Below are positions 52,496 to 60,787 of a DNA stretch of 64,000 nucleotides, piece after piece. The translations under genes were made by a program, and so were the position numbers. The stretch spans positions 62,001 through 126,000 of the forward strand of contig CBDEGK010000002.1 of the NCBI GenBank assembly GCA_965237855.1, written 5' to 3'. The DNA comes from CBDEGK01 sp965237855. Lineage in GTDB: Bacteria > Pseudomonadota > Gammaproteobacteria > Pseudomonadales > Halieaceae. The notes below the pieces were generated by a model that made no database searches, was not told the origin of the DNA, and saw only the letters and a program-made list of their open reading frames with translations. The first letter of the stretch is position 1; every line of letters begins with the position of its first letter.

Positions 52496-52510
52496 GTGCC
52501 CAGTATAAAG

Positions 52511-52573
52511 CAGAAAAGGGGTCAGATCCCTTTTCTTTGAAAAGCTTAGAAAAGGGATCTGACCCCTTTTCTG
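52511..52573. repeat. Inverted pair of GATCTGAC hairpin repeats (26-bp arms)
   Basis: Arms 52511-52536 and 52548-52573 are perfect reverse complements, separated by 11 bp. Each arm contains AAAGGGATCTGACCCCTTT or its complement. The pair lies between divergent genes (the repeat protein and the AraC regulator). The same core occurs singly at 57078 and again as a pair at 58278. Confidence 0.92.
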
Positions 52574-52592
52574 TCTGTTAGTATTCAGAGCC

Positions 52593-53630
52593 ATGAAATC
52601 TGACCGTGTACCCACCCAGTTTGCTGCCTCCCTGTTGCGCATGGCCCGGGAAAACGGCTACGACCTGAGCGCAATTCAACAGAGCGCGGGTTTGAGTTTC
52701 GATGTACTTGATGCTGACGCCGCCGATTGGCAATCCGAGATTTCTGCGATGCAGTACACGCGGATTTATCAACAGGCCCTGAGCCTGTTACAGGATGAAA
52801 CTTTCGGGTTGCACCCGGAGCGTGTGGTGACTCCCGGTGCCTTTCGTATGATGTGTTATTGCATTATCCCCTGTGAAAATCTTGGCAAGGCGATCAAGCG
52901 AGCTACCGAATTCTATCGCACTTTCTTCGATGACAGTTCTGCTCTCTACGCCAACTTCAGCGAGCAACATGCGCGGGTTGGATACCGGGATATGGGGGGC
53001 AGGGGGCCGCATCGAGTTGATGCTGCAGATGCCTATGGCCTGTCTACATGGCATCGCTTTTTCGGTTGGTTGACAGGGCGACCGATAGCGCTGAGACGGG
53101 TAGATTTTCTGGGAGACCCGCCCAGGAATTTGAGCAAATACGAAGAACTCTTTGCCTGTCCTTTGTACTTCAACCAGGCTAGCAACCTGCTGTACTTTGA
53201 CAGCGAGTGCCTGAAATATCCGCTGGTGCATACGGAGCAGTCGCTCAACGAGTTCTTGCGTACCGCGCCGTATCAACTGCTGGTTATGACGCCGGAAAAT
53301 CATAACAACAGCCTGGTGACGCAGGTACGGGCCATGATCGGTCACGACTTTAGCCAGGGTTTTCCCAGCTTTGAGACCATCAGTGCGGCATTGCATATGT
53401 CTGCCCCGACGCTGCGGCGACGGCTGAAGAGTGAGGGCACAACCTTTCAGCAGCTCAAAGATAACTGTCGCTGTGAAGCCGCCAAGGAGTACCTTACCCG
53501 AGGACAAATTTCCATTAACCAGGTGGCCCTGCAAATGGGCTTTACGGATCCCAGTGCTTTTCATCGTTCTTTCAAAAAGTGGACCGGTAAAACCCCCGGC
53601 GAGTACCGCGCAGAATTGTCACTGCCTTGA
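52593..53630 (+). CDS. AraC-family transcriptional regulator
   Basis: A 345-residue OruR-like AraC protein. An N-terminal Arabinose_bd-type domain (about residues 1-200; SLLQDETFGLHPERVVTPGA) is followed by two helix-turn-helix motifs (ETISAALHMSAPTLRRRLKS and INQVALQMGFTDPSAFHRS) and the AraC signature KKWTGKTPGEYRAEL. It lies just upstream of a thiolase and FadB-like pair on the same strand and probably regulates them. It is intact, in contrast to the split homologue at 15128. Confidence 0.88.
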   Translation: MKSDRVPTQFAASLLRMARENGYDLSAIQQSAGLSFDVLDADAADWQSEISAMQYTRIYQQALSLLQDETFGLHPERVVTPGAFRMMCYCIIPCENLGKAIKRATEFYRTFFDDSSALYANFSEQHARVGYRDMGGRGPHRVDAADAYGLSTWHRFFGWLTGRPIALRRVDFLGDPPRNLSKYEELFACPLYFNQASNLLYFDSECLKYPLVHTEQSLNEFLRTAPYQLLVMTPENHNNSLVTQVRAMIGHDFSQGFPSFETISAALHMSAPTLRRRLKSEGTTFQQLKDNCRCEAAKEYLTRGQISINQVALQMGFTDPSAFHRSFKKWTGKTPGEYRAELSLP

Positions 53631-53705
53631 CCTGATTTGCTATTGAGGCACAAACCACATCCTCTAAGCTTGCAGCCCTGTACATATAACGCTGTAGGAC
53701 TATTC

Positions 53706-54908
53706 ATGCCGCAAGATGCATTGATTTACGACGCCATCCGCACGCCCCGTGGCAAGGGCAAGCCCGGGGGCTCGCTCTATGAAGTCAAGCCGATTGACTT
53801 GTTAACCAATCTATTGGAAGCCATGAAAGAGCGCCACGACCTCGACACCAGCCGGGTTGAAGATGTGATCATAGCCACCGGTGAGCCGGTCGATGAACAG
53901 GGCCAGAATATTGCCAAGGCGGCGCTGGTCTACTCAAGTTGGGACGATGTCACCGTGGGCGCCCAGTTGCACCGCTTCTGTGCTGGGGGTCTCGACGCTG
54001 TGAATCTGGCCGCGGCCAAAGTAGCTGCCGGCTTTGAAGAGCTGGTTTGTGCGGGTGGCGTTGAATCCATGTCGCGCCTCGGTATGGGTGCCAGCGGCGG
54101 CGCCACCGGTGATCCCTGGGTGCAGATGAATTCCTATTTTGTCTCCCAGGGCCTGGGTGCTGACCTGTTGGCCCAACTCAAAGATATTTCACGCGAGCAA
54201 TTGGACGCTTACGCAGTGATGTCGCAGCAACGTGCGGCTCACGCCCGCGACAACGGTTATTTCAAATCCCTGGTACCGGTCTCCGATATGAATGGAGTGA
54301 GGATACTCGATCACGATGAATTTATTCGGCCGCAAACCACAGCGGAAGGCCTGGCCAAACTGAACCCTTCGTTTCAGATGTTTAATGACTTCGGTCACGG
54401 GGACATTTTGAAATTCAAGTATCCACAGGTCGAGGGTGTTGAGTGTGTTCATACACCCGGTAATTCATCAGGCATCGTCGACGGCGCTTCGCTGGTGCTG
54501 GTGGGTAACGAACAGGTGGGAAAAGATCTGAATCTTACCCCCCGTGCGCGCATTGTTGCCTGCGCCCTGACCGGCACCGAACCCACCATTATGCTGACGG
54601 GACCGGTTCCTGCGACCCAGAAGGCCCTGCAAAAAGCGGGACTGACAGTGGATGATATTGACCTGTTCGAACTCAATGAGGCCTTCGCTGCTGTGGTATT
54701 GGGCTTCCAGAAAGACCTGGGTATTCCCAACGAAAAAATCAATGTGAACGGTGGTGCCATCGCCATGGGCCACCCCATTGGTGCCACCGGCGCCATGGTG
54801 CTGGGCACTCTGTTGGATGAGCTGGAGCGGCGCGACCTCAAGCGCGGCCTGGTGACCCTCTGTGCGGGCGGCGGCATCGGTATTGCCACCATTGTTGAAC
54901 GAGTTTAA
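53706..54908 (+). CDS. Acetyl-CoA C-acetyltransferase (thiolase)
   Basis: A 400-residue thiolase. Nucleophile Cys92 is in HRFCAGGLDAVN; the His is in AMGHPIGATGA and the second Cys in LCAGGGIGIATIV. DLFELNEAFAAVVLGFQKDL is the loop signature. Degradative thiolases of this length release acetyl-CoA in beta-oxidation. The ATG at 53706 is favoured because the family start MPQDALIYDAIRTPRG lies there. It is followed 14 bp later by the FadB-like gene, giving a two-gene beta-oxidation operon. Confidence 0.9.
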   Translation: MPQDALIYDAIRTPRGKGKPGGSLYEVKPIDLLTNLLEAMKERHDLDTSRVEDVIIATGEPVDEQGQNIAKAALVYSSWDDVTVGAQLHRFCAGGLDAVNLAAAKVAAGFEELVCAGGVESMSRLGMGASGGATGDPWVQMNSYFVSQGLGADLLAQLKDISREQLDAYAVMSQQRAAHARDNGYFKSLVPVSDMNGVRILDHDEFIRPQTTAEGLAKLNPSFQMFNDFGHGDILKFKYPQVEGVECVHTPGNSSGIVDGASLVLVGNEQVGKDLNLTPRARIVACALTGTEPTIMLTGPVPATQKALQKAGLTVDDIDLFELNEAFAAVVLGFQKDLGIPNEKINVNGGAIAMGHPIGATGAMVLGTLLDELERRDLKRGLVTLCAGGGIGIATIVERV

Positions 54909-54922
54909 GGAAGGTTGGGATT

Positions 54923-57079
54923 ATGAGTTATTTGCGTTTGGAAAAAGATGCCGACGGCATTGTTGAGTTGATCTTCGACCAGCAAGGCAAAGATGTGAAC
55001 GTCATGGGCGAGGAATACGAAGCCGCCATGACCGAAGCAGTTGCCGAGCTTGAGGGTATTAAAAACGACATTACCGGCATCTATGTGCGCAGCGGTAAGC
55101 CCGGCCAGTTTTTTGCTGGCGGTGACATCACCGCCATGCTGGAAATGGACCTGGATGCGAGCCAGGTGAGGAAGGAAGAAATGTTCGCCGGCATCATGCA
55201 CACCAAGTCCCTGTTGCGACGACTGGAGACCCTCGGTGTACCCGTGGTGTGTGGCATCAATGGACCGGCACTGGGGGGAGGCTTTGAAATTGCCCTGGCC
55301 TGCCATTATCGGCTGGCCCTGAAAGGGGTGGCTGTGGGATTACCGGAGGCACAAATCGGCTTGATGCCCGGTGCTGATGGCATCGTGCGCATGGTCCGTT
55401 ATGTCGGCATGCAGGAGGCCATTGGGCTCATATCAACTGGCAAACGCTTACAGGCTGATGCCGCTGTGGAAAGGGGATTGATCAATGAACTATTCGACAC
55501 CGAGCAAGACATGCACGCGGCCGCCAAGGCCTGGATCAAGGCCAACCCCGAGGCGCGGCAGCCCTGGGACCAGGACGGCTTTAAAATTCCAGGGGGCGCG
55601 CCCACCGATAAAGACGACCAGGGCGTACAAGGGCTGATCTTCTTTGGCCCCGCCAATGTCATGGGCCAGACCAAGGGCCTGATGCCCGCGCAGAAAGCCA
55701 TTTTCGCCGCGGTGGTAGATGTAGCCCGGGTCGATTTTGACACCGCGGCGAAGATTGAAGCGCGCTATTTCCTCAGCCTGTTGTTGGATCAAACTGCTCG
55801 CAACATGATGACCGCGTTTTTCGTACAGATGAATGCACTGAACAAAGGCGCCTCACGTCCGCAGGGCTTTGAGAAAAACCCGGTCAAAAAACTTGGCTTG
55901 CTGGGTGCCGGGCAAATGGGCGCCGGCATCGCCTTCATCGCTGCCAAGGCTGGTATCGAGGTAGTGCTGAAAGACATCTCCCTGGAAGCTGCGGAGAAAG
56001 GTAAAGCCTATTGCGCGGCTGCCTGCGAGAAAAACCGCCGCGTCGATGAAGCACAAACCATTGAGATTCTGTCGCGAATAACGCCTGCTGATGACTACGA
56101 AGCACTGCGTGGCTGCGACCTGGTGATTGAAGCGGTATTTGAAAACCGTGAGATTAAGGCCCGGGTGACAGGTGAATGTGAGGCGGTATTGGGTGAGGAT
56201 GCTGTATTTGCGTCCAATACCTCGGCGCTCCCTATCACCGAGCTGGCACAGGCTTCTGTGAGGCGCCCTAATTTTGTTGGCATGCACTTCTTTTCGCCGG
56301 CGGAGAAAATGCCGCTGGTGGAAATCATTGCCGGAGAGCAAACCAGCGATGCGACCCTGGCCAGGGCCTTCGACCTGGCCCAGCAGTTGGGTAAGACCCC
56401 CATCGTGGTGAATGATGGCCCCGGCTTTTTTACCAGCCGGGTGATTGCCAAGACGATATCCCAGGGCCACGTGATGCTGGAACAGGGTGTGAACCCCGTG
56501 CTGATTGAAAGCGCAGCCCAGTTTAACGGCTCCCCGGTGGGTCCGCTCTCTGCGATTGATGAAATCAGCCAGGAAACCGCTTACAAGAATGGCTTGCAGG
56601 CCCGCGATGACGTGGAAGCCCAGGGCGGTACCTGGGAGGACAACGCGCCCTCCCGGGTGCTCGATCGAATGGTCAACGAGTTTGGCCGCAGAGGTAAAGT
56701 CCACGGCGGCGGCTACTATGAGTACCCTGAGGCGGGCAAGAAACACCTGTGGCCGGGACTGAAAGAAGCCTTTGCCGCCGATGATTTTGCCGAGTTGCCA
56801 TTCCAGGACATCAAGGACCGACTGCTGTTTTGCCAGAGCATTGAGGCCGTGCGTGCCATGGAAGACGGTGTGATCGGCAGCGCAGGTGATGGCAACATCG
56901 GTTCAATTATGGGCATTGGCTTTCCCGCCCAAACCGGTGGTGTTTTTCAGGCGATCAATGCTTATGGATTGAAGGCCTTTGCTGAGCGCGCCGCAGAGCT
57001 GGCAGAAAAATACGGCGACGATTTCACGCCGCCGAAGTTGCTGTTACAGAAAGCCGAGAAAGGCGAGCTATTCCTGTAA
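54923..57079 (+). CDS. FadB/FadJ-like multifunctional beta-oxidation protein
   Basis: A 718-residue protein with an N-terminal enoyl-CoA hydratase domain (GPALGGGFEIALACHYRLA, EAQIGLMPGADGIVRMV) and a C-terminal 3-hydroxyacyl-CoA dehydrogenase (LGLLGAGQMGAGIAF near residue 328; the His in FVGMHFFSPAEKMP). It performs hydration and NAD-dependent oxidation in beta-oxidation. The length and order match FadB/FadJ. It forms an operon with the upstream thiolase. Its TAA lies in a hairpin shared with the convergent alcohol dehydrogenase. Confidence 0.92.
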   Translation: MSYLRLEKDADGIVELIFDQQGKDVNVMGEEYEAAMTEAVAELEGIKNDITGIYVRSGKPGQFFAGGDITAMLEMDLDASQVRKEEMFAGIMHTKSLLRRLETLGVPVVCGINGPALGGGFEIALACHYRLALKGVAVGLPEAQIGLMPGADGIVRMVRYVGMQEAIGLISTGKRLQADAAVERGLINELFDTEQDMHAAAKAWIKANPEARQPWDQDGFKIPGGAPTDKDDQGVQGLIFFGPANVMGQTKGLMPAQKAIFAAVVDVARVDFDTAAKIEARYFLSLLLDQTARNMMTAFFVQMNALNKGASRPQGFEKNPVKKLGLLGAGQMGAGIAFIAAKAGIEVVLKDISLEAAEKGKAYCAAACEKNRRVDEAQTIEILSRITPADDYEALRGCDLVIEAVFENREIKARVTGECEAVLGEDAVFASNTSALPITELAQASVRRPNFVGMHFFSPAEKMPLVEIIAGEQTSDATLARAFDLAQQLGKTPIVVNDGPGFFTSRVIAKTISQGHVMLEQGVNPVLIESAAQFNGSPVGPLSAIDEISQETAYKNGLQARDDVEAQGGTWEDNAPSRVLDRMVNEFGRRGKVHGGGYYEYPEAGKKHLWPGLKEAFAADDFAELPFQDIKDRLLFCQSIEAVRAMEDGVIGSAGDGNIGSIMGIGFPAQTGGVFQAINAYGLKAFAERAAELAEKYGDDFTPPKLLLQKAEKGELFL

Positions 57080-57102
57080 AAAAGGGATCTGACCCCTTTT
57101 TT
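57078..57102. terminator. Bidirectional hairpin terminator made of one GATCTGAC repeat
   Basis: AAAAAAGGG and CCCTTTTTT pair around a 7-bp ATCTGAC loop, between two convergent genes. It overlaps the first gene's TAA and adjoins the second's. The T run at one side and the A run at the other suit termination in both directions. It is the single-copy form of the repeat seen as inverted pairs at 52511 and 58278. Confidence 0.72.
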
Positions 57103-58188
57103 TTAGTCGTAGACGATCACGCCGCGGGCATTGGCGCCGGAGGTGAGATCGGCGAAGGCCTGTGGTGCTTGATCAATGCTATAGGTCTTGGTGATCATGC
57201 CATCCAGATCCAGTTCTCCGCTTTTGTAGTAGTCCAACAGTTTGGGGAAATCTTTCGATGGGTTGCAGTTGCCGTACATTGTGCCCTGCACTCGCTTGGC
57301 AAAAATGGGCAGCATGAACGGATTCAGTATCAACTGTTCGTCCATTTTACCCACGCCAATTACCGTGCAGATGCCACCAGGGCGAGTGCAGGCTTCCGCC
57401 AGTTGCATCAGCTCGGTGTTGCCCACCGCTTCAAAGCAGTAGTCTGCGCCACGCCCTTCAGTCAACTCCAGGATAAACTCATTGGCTTCTTCCAGCAGGC
57501 AGCCGTGGGTCGCGCCGAAGGTCTTGGCCATATCCAGTTTGGCGGGCAGGGTATCTACCGCCACCACGTTTCCAGCACCGGCGATACGAGCTCCTTGGAC
57601 GGTGGAGAGGCCAATACCACCACAGCCGAAGATAACGGCAGTGGAACCTGGTTTCACCTCCGCTGCGTTAAGTGCCGCCCCGACACCCGTCATAACGCCA
57701 CAGCCAATTAGAGCGGCCGAGCTCAAGGGAATGCTGTCATCAATTTTCACGCAGCTAATAGCGGGTGCTATGCATTCTTCGGCCATACAGCCCAATTGGG
57801 TCATCACCAGCACATCCTGGTCACCGCGGTGCACTCGGGTAGTGCCATCCAGCATGCCACCTGCAGCGTTATCCTTCGACGAACAGAGGTAGGCTTGATC
57901 GTTCTTGCAGTAGAAACACTCGCCACACTCGGGGATGAAAGACAGCACCACGTGATCGCCCACGGCAACCTTGTCGACTCCCTCGCCAACTTCTACGATT
58001 ATGCCGGCTCCTTCATGGCCGAGAACAATTGGGAACTCGGTGGGGATAGTTCCGGAAACAATCGACCAGTCAGATCGGCATACCCCCGTTGCCACCATCT
58101 TTACCCGCACCTCACCCACCTTCGGAGGGTCCAGATTCACGTCCTGCACTGAGAACTCGTTTAATCCATCCACTACCACTGCTTTCAT
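57103..58188 (-). CDS. Zinc-dependent alcohol dehydrogenase
   Basis: A 361-residue MDR-family dehydrogenase. The catalytic zinc ligands are in ATGVCRSDW and LGHEGAG. The structural zinc cysteines are in CGECFYCKNDQAYLC. The NAD fold begins VIFGCGGIGLSTVQGA. The overall sequence resembles class III/NDMA-type alcohol dehydrogenases of the S-hydroxymethyl-glutathione or mycothiol-like group, but the substrate is not certain. It is convergent with the FadB-like gene and is separated from bolA by the inverted hairpin repeat. Confidence 0.85.
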   Translation of the reverse strand: MKAVVVDGLNEFSVQDVNLDPPKVGEVRVKMVATGVCRSDWSIVSGTIPTEFPIVLGHEGAGIIVEVGEGVDKVAVGDHVVLSFIPECGECFYCKNDQAYLCSSKDNAAGGMLDGTTRVHRGDQDVLVMTQLGCMAEECIAPAISCVKIDDSIPLSSAALIGCGVMTGVGAALNAAEVKPGSTAVIFGCGGIGLSTVQGARIAGAGNVVAVDTLPAKLDMAKTFGATHGCLLEEANEFILELTEGRGADYCFEAVGNTELMQLAEACTRPGGICTVIGVGKMDEQLILNPFMLPIFAKRVQGTMYGNCNPSKDFPKLLDYYKSGELDLDGMITKTYSIDQAPQAFADLTSGANARGVIVYD

Positions 58189-58277
58189 ATTATTCTGTCC
58201 TGTCGATTAAAGGGTCAGTATCCATCTTGGTTCCGGCAACCAATGTAGATCAATTTTGTCGAAATTTCCCCAAAAGT

Positions 58278-58348
58278 TATTGCTAAAAAGGGGTCAGATC
58301 CCTTTTCCCGCTGCTCTCAAAAAGGGATCTGACCCCTTTTTAGCAATA
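58278..58348. repeat. Inverted pair of GATCTGAC hairpin repeats (29-bp arms)
   Basis: Perfect 29-bp reverse-complement arms at 58278-58306 and 58320-58348 surround a 13-bp loop. Each arm contains GGGATCTGACCCC or its complement. The pair lies between the divergent alcohol dehydrogenase and bolA genes, only 22 bp upstream of the bolA start, so it may affect bolA transcription or translation rather than simply end transcripts. Confidence 0.92.
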
Positions 58349-58369
58349 GTTTCGGTATAATTCGTGGCT

Positions 58370-58690
58370 ATGAATGTACAAGAAACCATTGAAACCAAGC
58401 TCAAGCAGTTGGCGCCCTCTTACCTGGAGGTGCTCAATGAGAGTGATCAGCACAATGTGCCGCCGAATTCCGAGACCCACTTCAAGGTGGTGATCGTATC
58501 CACGCAGTTTGAAGACAAGCGCAAGGTGGCCCGCCACCAGATGATATATGGCCTCGTTGATGAGGAATTGGCCGGGCCGGTGCATGCCCTGGCTCTGCAT
58601 ACATACACCAGGTTGGAGTGGGCTGAGCGCAACGCGGTCGCTCCGGAGTCGCCGGATTGCCTGGGTGGCAGTAAGGCGGAGTCCAACTGA
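58370..58690 (+). CDS. bolA: BolA family protein
   Basis: A 106-residue protein with MNVQETIETKLKQLAPSYLE, SETHFKVVIVSTQFEDKRKV and RHQMIYGLVDEELAGPVHAL, the complete BolA fold with the conserved His of the H…RH pattern. BolA proteins work with monothiol glutaredoxins in Fe-S handling, and some regulate transcription. The ATG at 58370 is used; a GTG two codons upstream is possible. Its TGA overlaps the trhO ATG (ATGA), so the two are coupled. Confidence 0.9.
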   Translation: MNVQETIETKLKQLAPSYLEVLNESDQHNVPPNSETHFKVVIVSTQFEDKRKVARHQMIYGLVDEELAGPVHALALHTYTRLEWAERNAVAPESPDCLGGSKAESN

Positions 58691-59634
58691 TGGCGGCTAC
58701 AGTGGTCGCCGCGCTGTACAAGTTTGTCAGCCTGCCAGATTTCCACGAACTTCGAGAACCGCTGCTGGACCAGTGCATTGCCGCCGGTATCAAGGGCACC
58801 TTACTACTGGCCCAGGAGGGCATTAATGGCACCGTGGCCGGCAGTCGCGAGGGGATTGGCCAGGTTTTGAGCTATCTCAAGGCTGACCCGCGCCTGACAG
58901 ACCTGGCGCACAAGGAATCCTATGACGACCACATTCCCTTCTACCGGATGAAGGTCAAGCTCAAAAAGGAAATTGTCACCATGGGAATAGGGGGTGTCGA
59001 CCCCAATGAATCCGTGGGTAATTATGTTGAACCACGTGACTGGAATGCCTTGATCAACGACCCGGACGTGGTGGTGCTGGATACTCGCAACGACTACGAG
59101 GTGGGTATCGGCACCTTCAAGGGCGCCCTGGACCCGCACACCACGACCTTTCGCGAATTTCCGGCCTATGTGCGCGCGCATCTCGACCCGGGAAAAAACA
59201 AGAAAGTGGCCATGTTCTGCACCGGTGGCATTCGTTGTGAGAAGGCCTCGTCCTTCATGTTGAACGAAGGCTTTGAAGAGGTGTACCACCTGCAGGGTGG
59301 CATTCTGAAATACCTCGAGGAGGTGGCGGAAGCCGACTCGACCTGGCAGGGGGAGTGTTTTGTTTTCGACAACCGGGTGGCGGTTAATCACCAGCTGGAG
59401 AAAGGACAATACGATCAATGTCACGGTTGTCGCCATCCCATCACAGAACAAGACAAGCAATCGCCTCGTTATCAAAAAGGCGTCTGTTGTCCCGGTTGCT
59501 TCGATACGCTTAGCGACGATCAGAAAGCCCGCTTTGGGGAGCGCCAGAAGCAGGTCGAGCTGGCGACACAGCGTCGTCAGCAACATATTGGTGCAGCCGT
59601 GCCAGAGCGCCAGTTGAAGGGTGGGGGCCGATAG
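58690..59634 (+). CDS. trhO: tRNA uridine(34) hydroxylase (rhodanese-like)
   Basis: A 314-residue protein of the YceA/TrhO family. An N-terminal ferredoxin-like part (GTLLLAQEGINGTVAGS) is followed by a rhodanese domain with catalytic Cys177 in FCTGGIRCEKASSF. A Cys-rich C-terminal part with QCHGCRHPI and CCPGCFDTL may bind zinc. TrhO hydroxylates uridine 34 of some tRNAs in an oxygen-dependent manner. It is coupled to bolA. Confidence 0.9.
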   Translation: MAATVVAALYKFVSLPDFHELREPLLDQCIAAGIKGTLLLAQEGINGTVAGSREGIGQVLSYLKADPRLTDLAHKESYDDHIPFYRMKVKLKKEIVTMGIGGVDPNESVGNYVEPRDWNALINDPDVVVLDTRNDYEVGIGTFKGALDPHTTTFREFPAYVRAHLDPGKNKKVAMFCTGGIRCEKASSFMLNEGFEEVYHLQGGILKYLEEVAEADSTWQGECFVFDNRVAVNHQLEKGQYDQCHGCRHPITEQDKQSPRYQKGVCCPGCFDTLSDDQKARFGERQKQVELATQRRQQHIGAAVPERQLKGGGR

Positions 59635-59639
59635 TTCCG

Positions 59640-60017
59640 ATGAATGAGCGAGATACCAGTCAAGGTTCTACCAGGAGCAAGCTGCGCCGATTGATTACCT
59701 TTCAGATCAAATTGGCACTGGATGCCGGCCGTGACTTCGCCCTCAGCCCGATCAGTATTCTCGCCTTTGTGATTGATGCCATCCGCAAACCGGAACCGGA
59801 ACGGAGTCTCTACCACCGCCTGATGCTATTGGGTCGGCGCTCGGACCAGGTAATCAACCTGTTCGATGAACACAGTGAAGCGGATCACTACACCGTAGAC
59901 GAGACCCTGCGGGGTGTTGAACAAGGTGTGGGGCAGGCGATTCAACGCGGTATTGAGGAGCAGCGCAAGGCGGAGAAAGCTAAAGGTACTGCCGCAGAAC
60001 GCTCGCAAAAACCGTGA
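59640..60017 (+). CDS. Conserved hypothetical protein
   Basis: A 125-residue protein that follows trhO by 5 bp. The core LDAGRDFALSPISILAFVID and YHRLMLLGRRSDQVINLFDE looks like a conserved short domain in gammaproteobacteria, but I know no name for it. The C-terminus is a charged helix (IEEQRKAEKAKGTAAERSQK). It overlaps the convergent protease gene by 38 bp. No signal peptide or membrane helix. Function unknown. Confidence 0.65.
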   Translation: MNERDTSQGSTRSKLRRLITFQIKLALDAGRDFALSPISILAFVIDAIRKPEPERSLYHRLMLLGRRSDQVINLFDEHSEADHYTVDETLRGVEQGVGQAIQRGIEEQRKAEKAKGTAAERSQKP

Positions 60018-60684
60018 GCGGCACGTAGAGGCTGCGGCCAGCACCGTCGCCGCTGGACACCACTCCCAGCAATCGCACATTGCCCCCAAGCTCTGATACC
60101 ACGGGCCCGCCCGAGGCCCCCTTGCTTGCCTGACAATCTGTCGTTACCAGCAAGCCGTCCCTATGCAGCACCTGGCAACCACGGTCATAACTCAGCGGAG
60201 CGCTGCCAAGTTTGCCGAGCGCTCCCGACGAGTAACCCGCCATAACCAGGCTGTCAGAAGGTGCCATGTGGGTGGGCACGACCAGGCTGGCTGTGCCCGC
60301 GGTCGGCACAGCGGCCACCAGCTTCAACAGCGCCCAATCGGCGTCCATGCTGCCGCCACTGGTGACCAGGCGAGCTCGCCTCACCCGGCTGGAGCCCGGT
60401 AATTCGAATTCGATGTCGTAGCTGAGATCACGGTAGTGCTCTACACAGTGCCAGGCACTCAACAGGTACTGTGCCCGTGCGGCTGTGGGTCGGCGTAACA
60501 GGGTGGCGCTGCAGTGTTCGCGCAGGTGACTCCAACCGCTGCCATCCCAGGTTTGTCCGGGCACAGTGAGCTTGCCCACTGCCGCCAGCCAGCTGGGTGA
60601 TTTACCATCATAGACCTGCTGAGCCAGCCCGTTGCTGGTCAGCAGTAACAGCGTGCTGGACAATATAAAGGTGATAGGCTTCAA
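59980..60684 (-). CDS. Secreted trypsin-like serine protease
   Basis: A 234-residue protein with a signal peptide (ITFILSSTLLLLTSNGLA, cleaved near residue 21). The catalytic triad is visible: His79 in SAWHCV, Asp116 in DADWALL and Ser191 in KGASGGPVV. Cysteines flanking the His and Ser (CSATLLRR, TDCQASKG) suggest a disulfide. It belongs to the chymotrypsin-fold S1/HtrA-like group, without a PDZ domain. The overlap with the neighbouring gene's 3' end is 38 bp. Substrate unknown. Confidence 0.82.
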   Translation of the reverse strand: MKPITFILSSTLLLLTSNGLAQQVYDGKSPSWLAAVGKLTVPGQTWDGSGWSHLREHCSATLLRRPTAARAQYLLSAWHCVEHYRDLSYDIEFELPGSSRVRRARLVTSGGSMDADWALLKLVAAVPTAGTASLVVPTHMAPSDSLVMAGYSSGALGKLGSAPLSYDRGCQVLHRDGLLVTTDCQASKGASGGPVVSELGGNVRLLGVVSSGDGAGRSLYVPLTVFASVLRQYL

Positions 60685-60787
60685 GGGGCTACCGAAAAAA
60701 GGGCATATACCTGTGCGCTGGAAGGTCTATCATTTCATAGATCGAAAATTTCCGCGACCAACGCGTACTGAGTGCGAGGACCAGAGC

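Noticed and set aside
55853..56746. 297-codon minus-strand open frame
   Set aside because: It is the complement of the FadB-like gene, which is unmistakable; the antisense frame is a by-product of its codon use.
58804..59586. 260-codon minus-strand open frame within trhO
   Set aside because: It is antisense to a clear TrhO gene.
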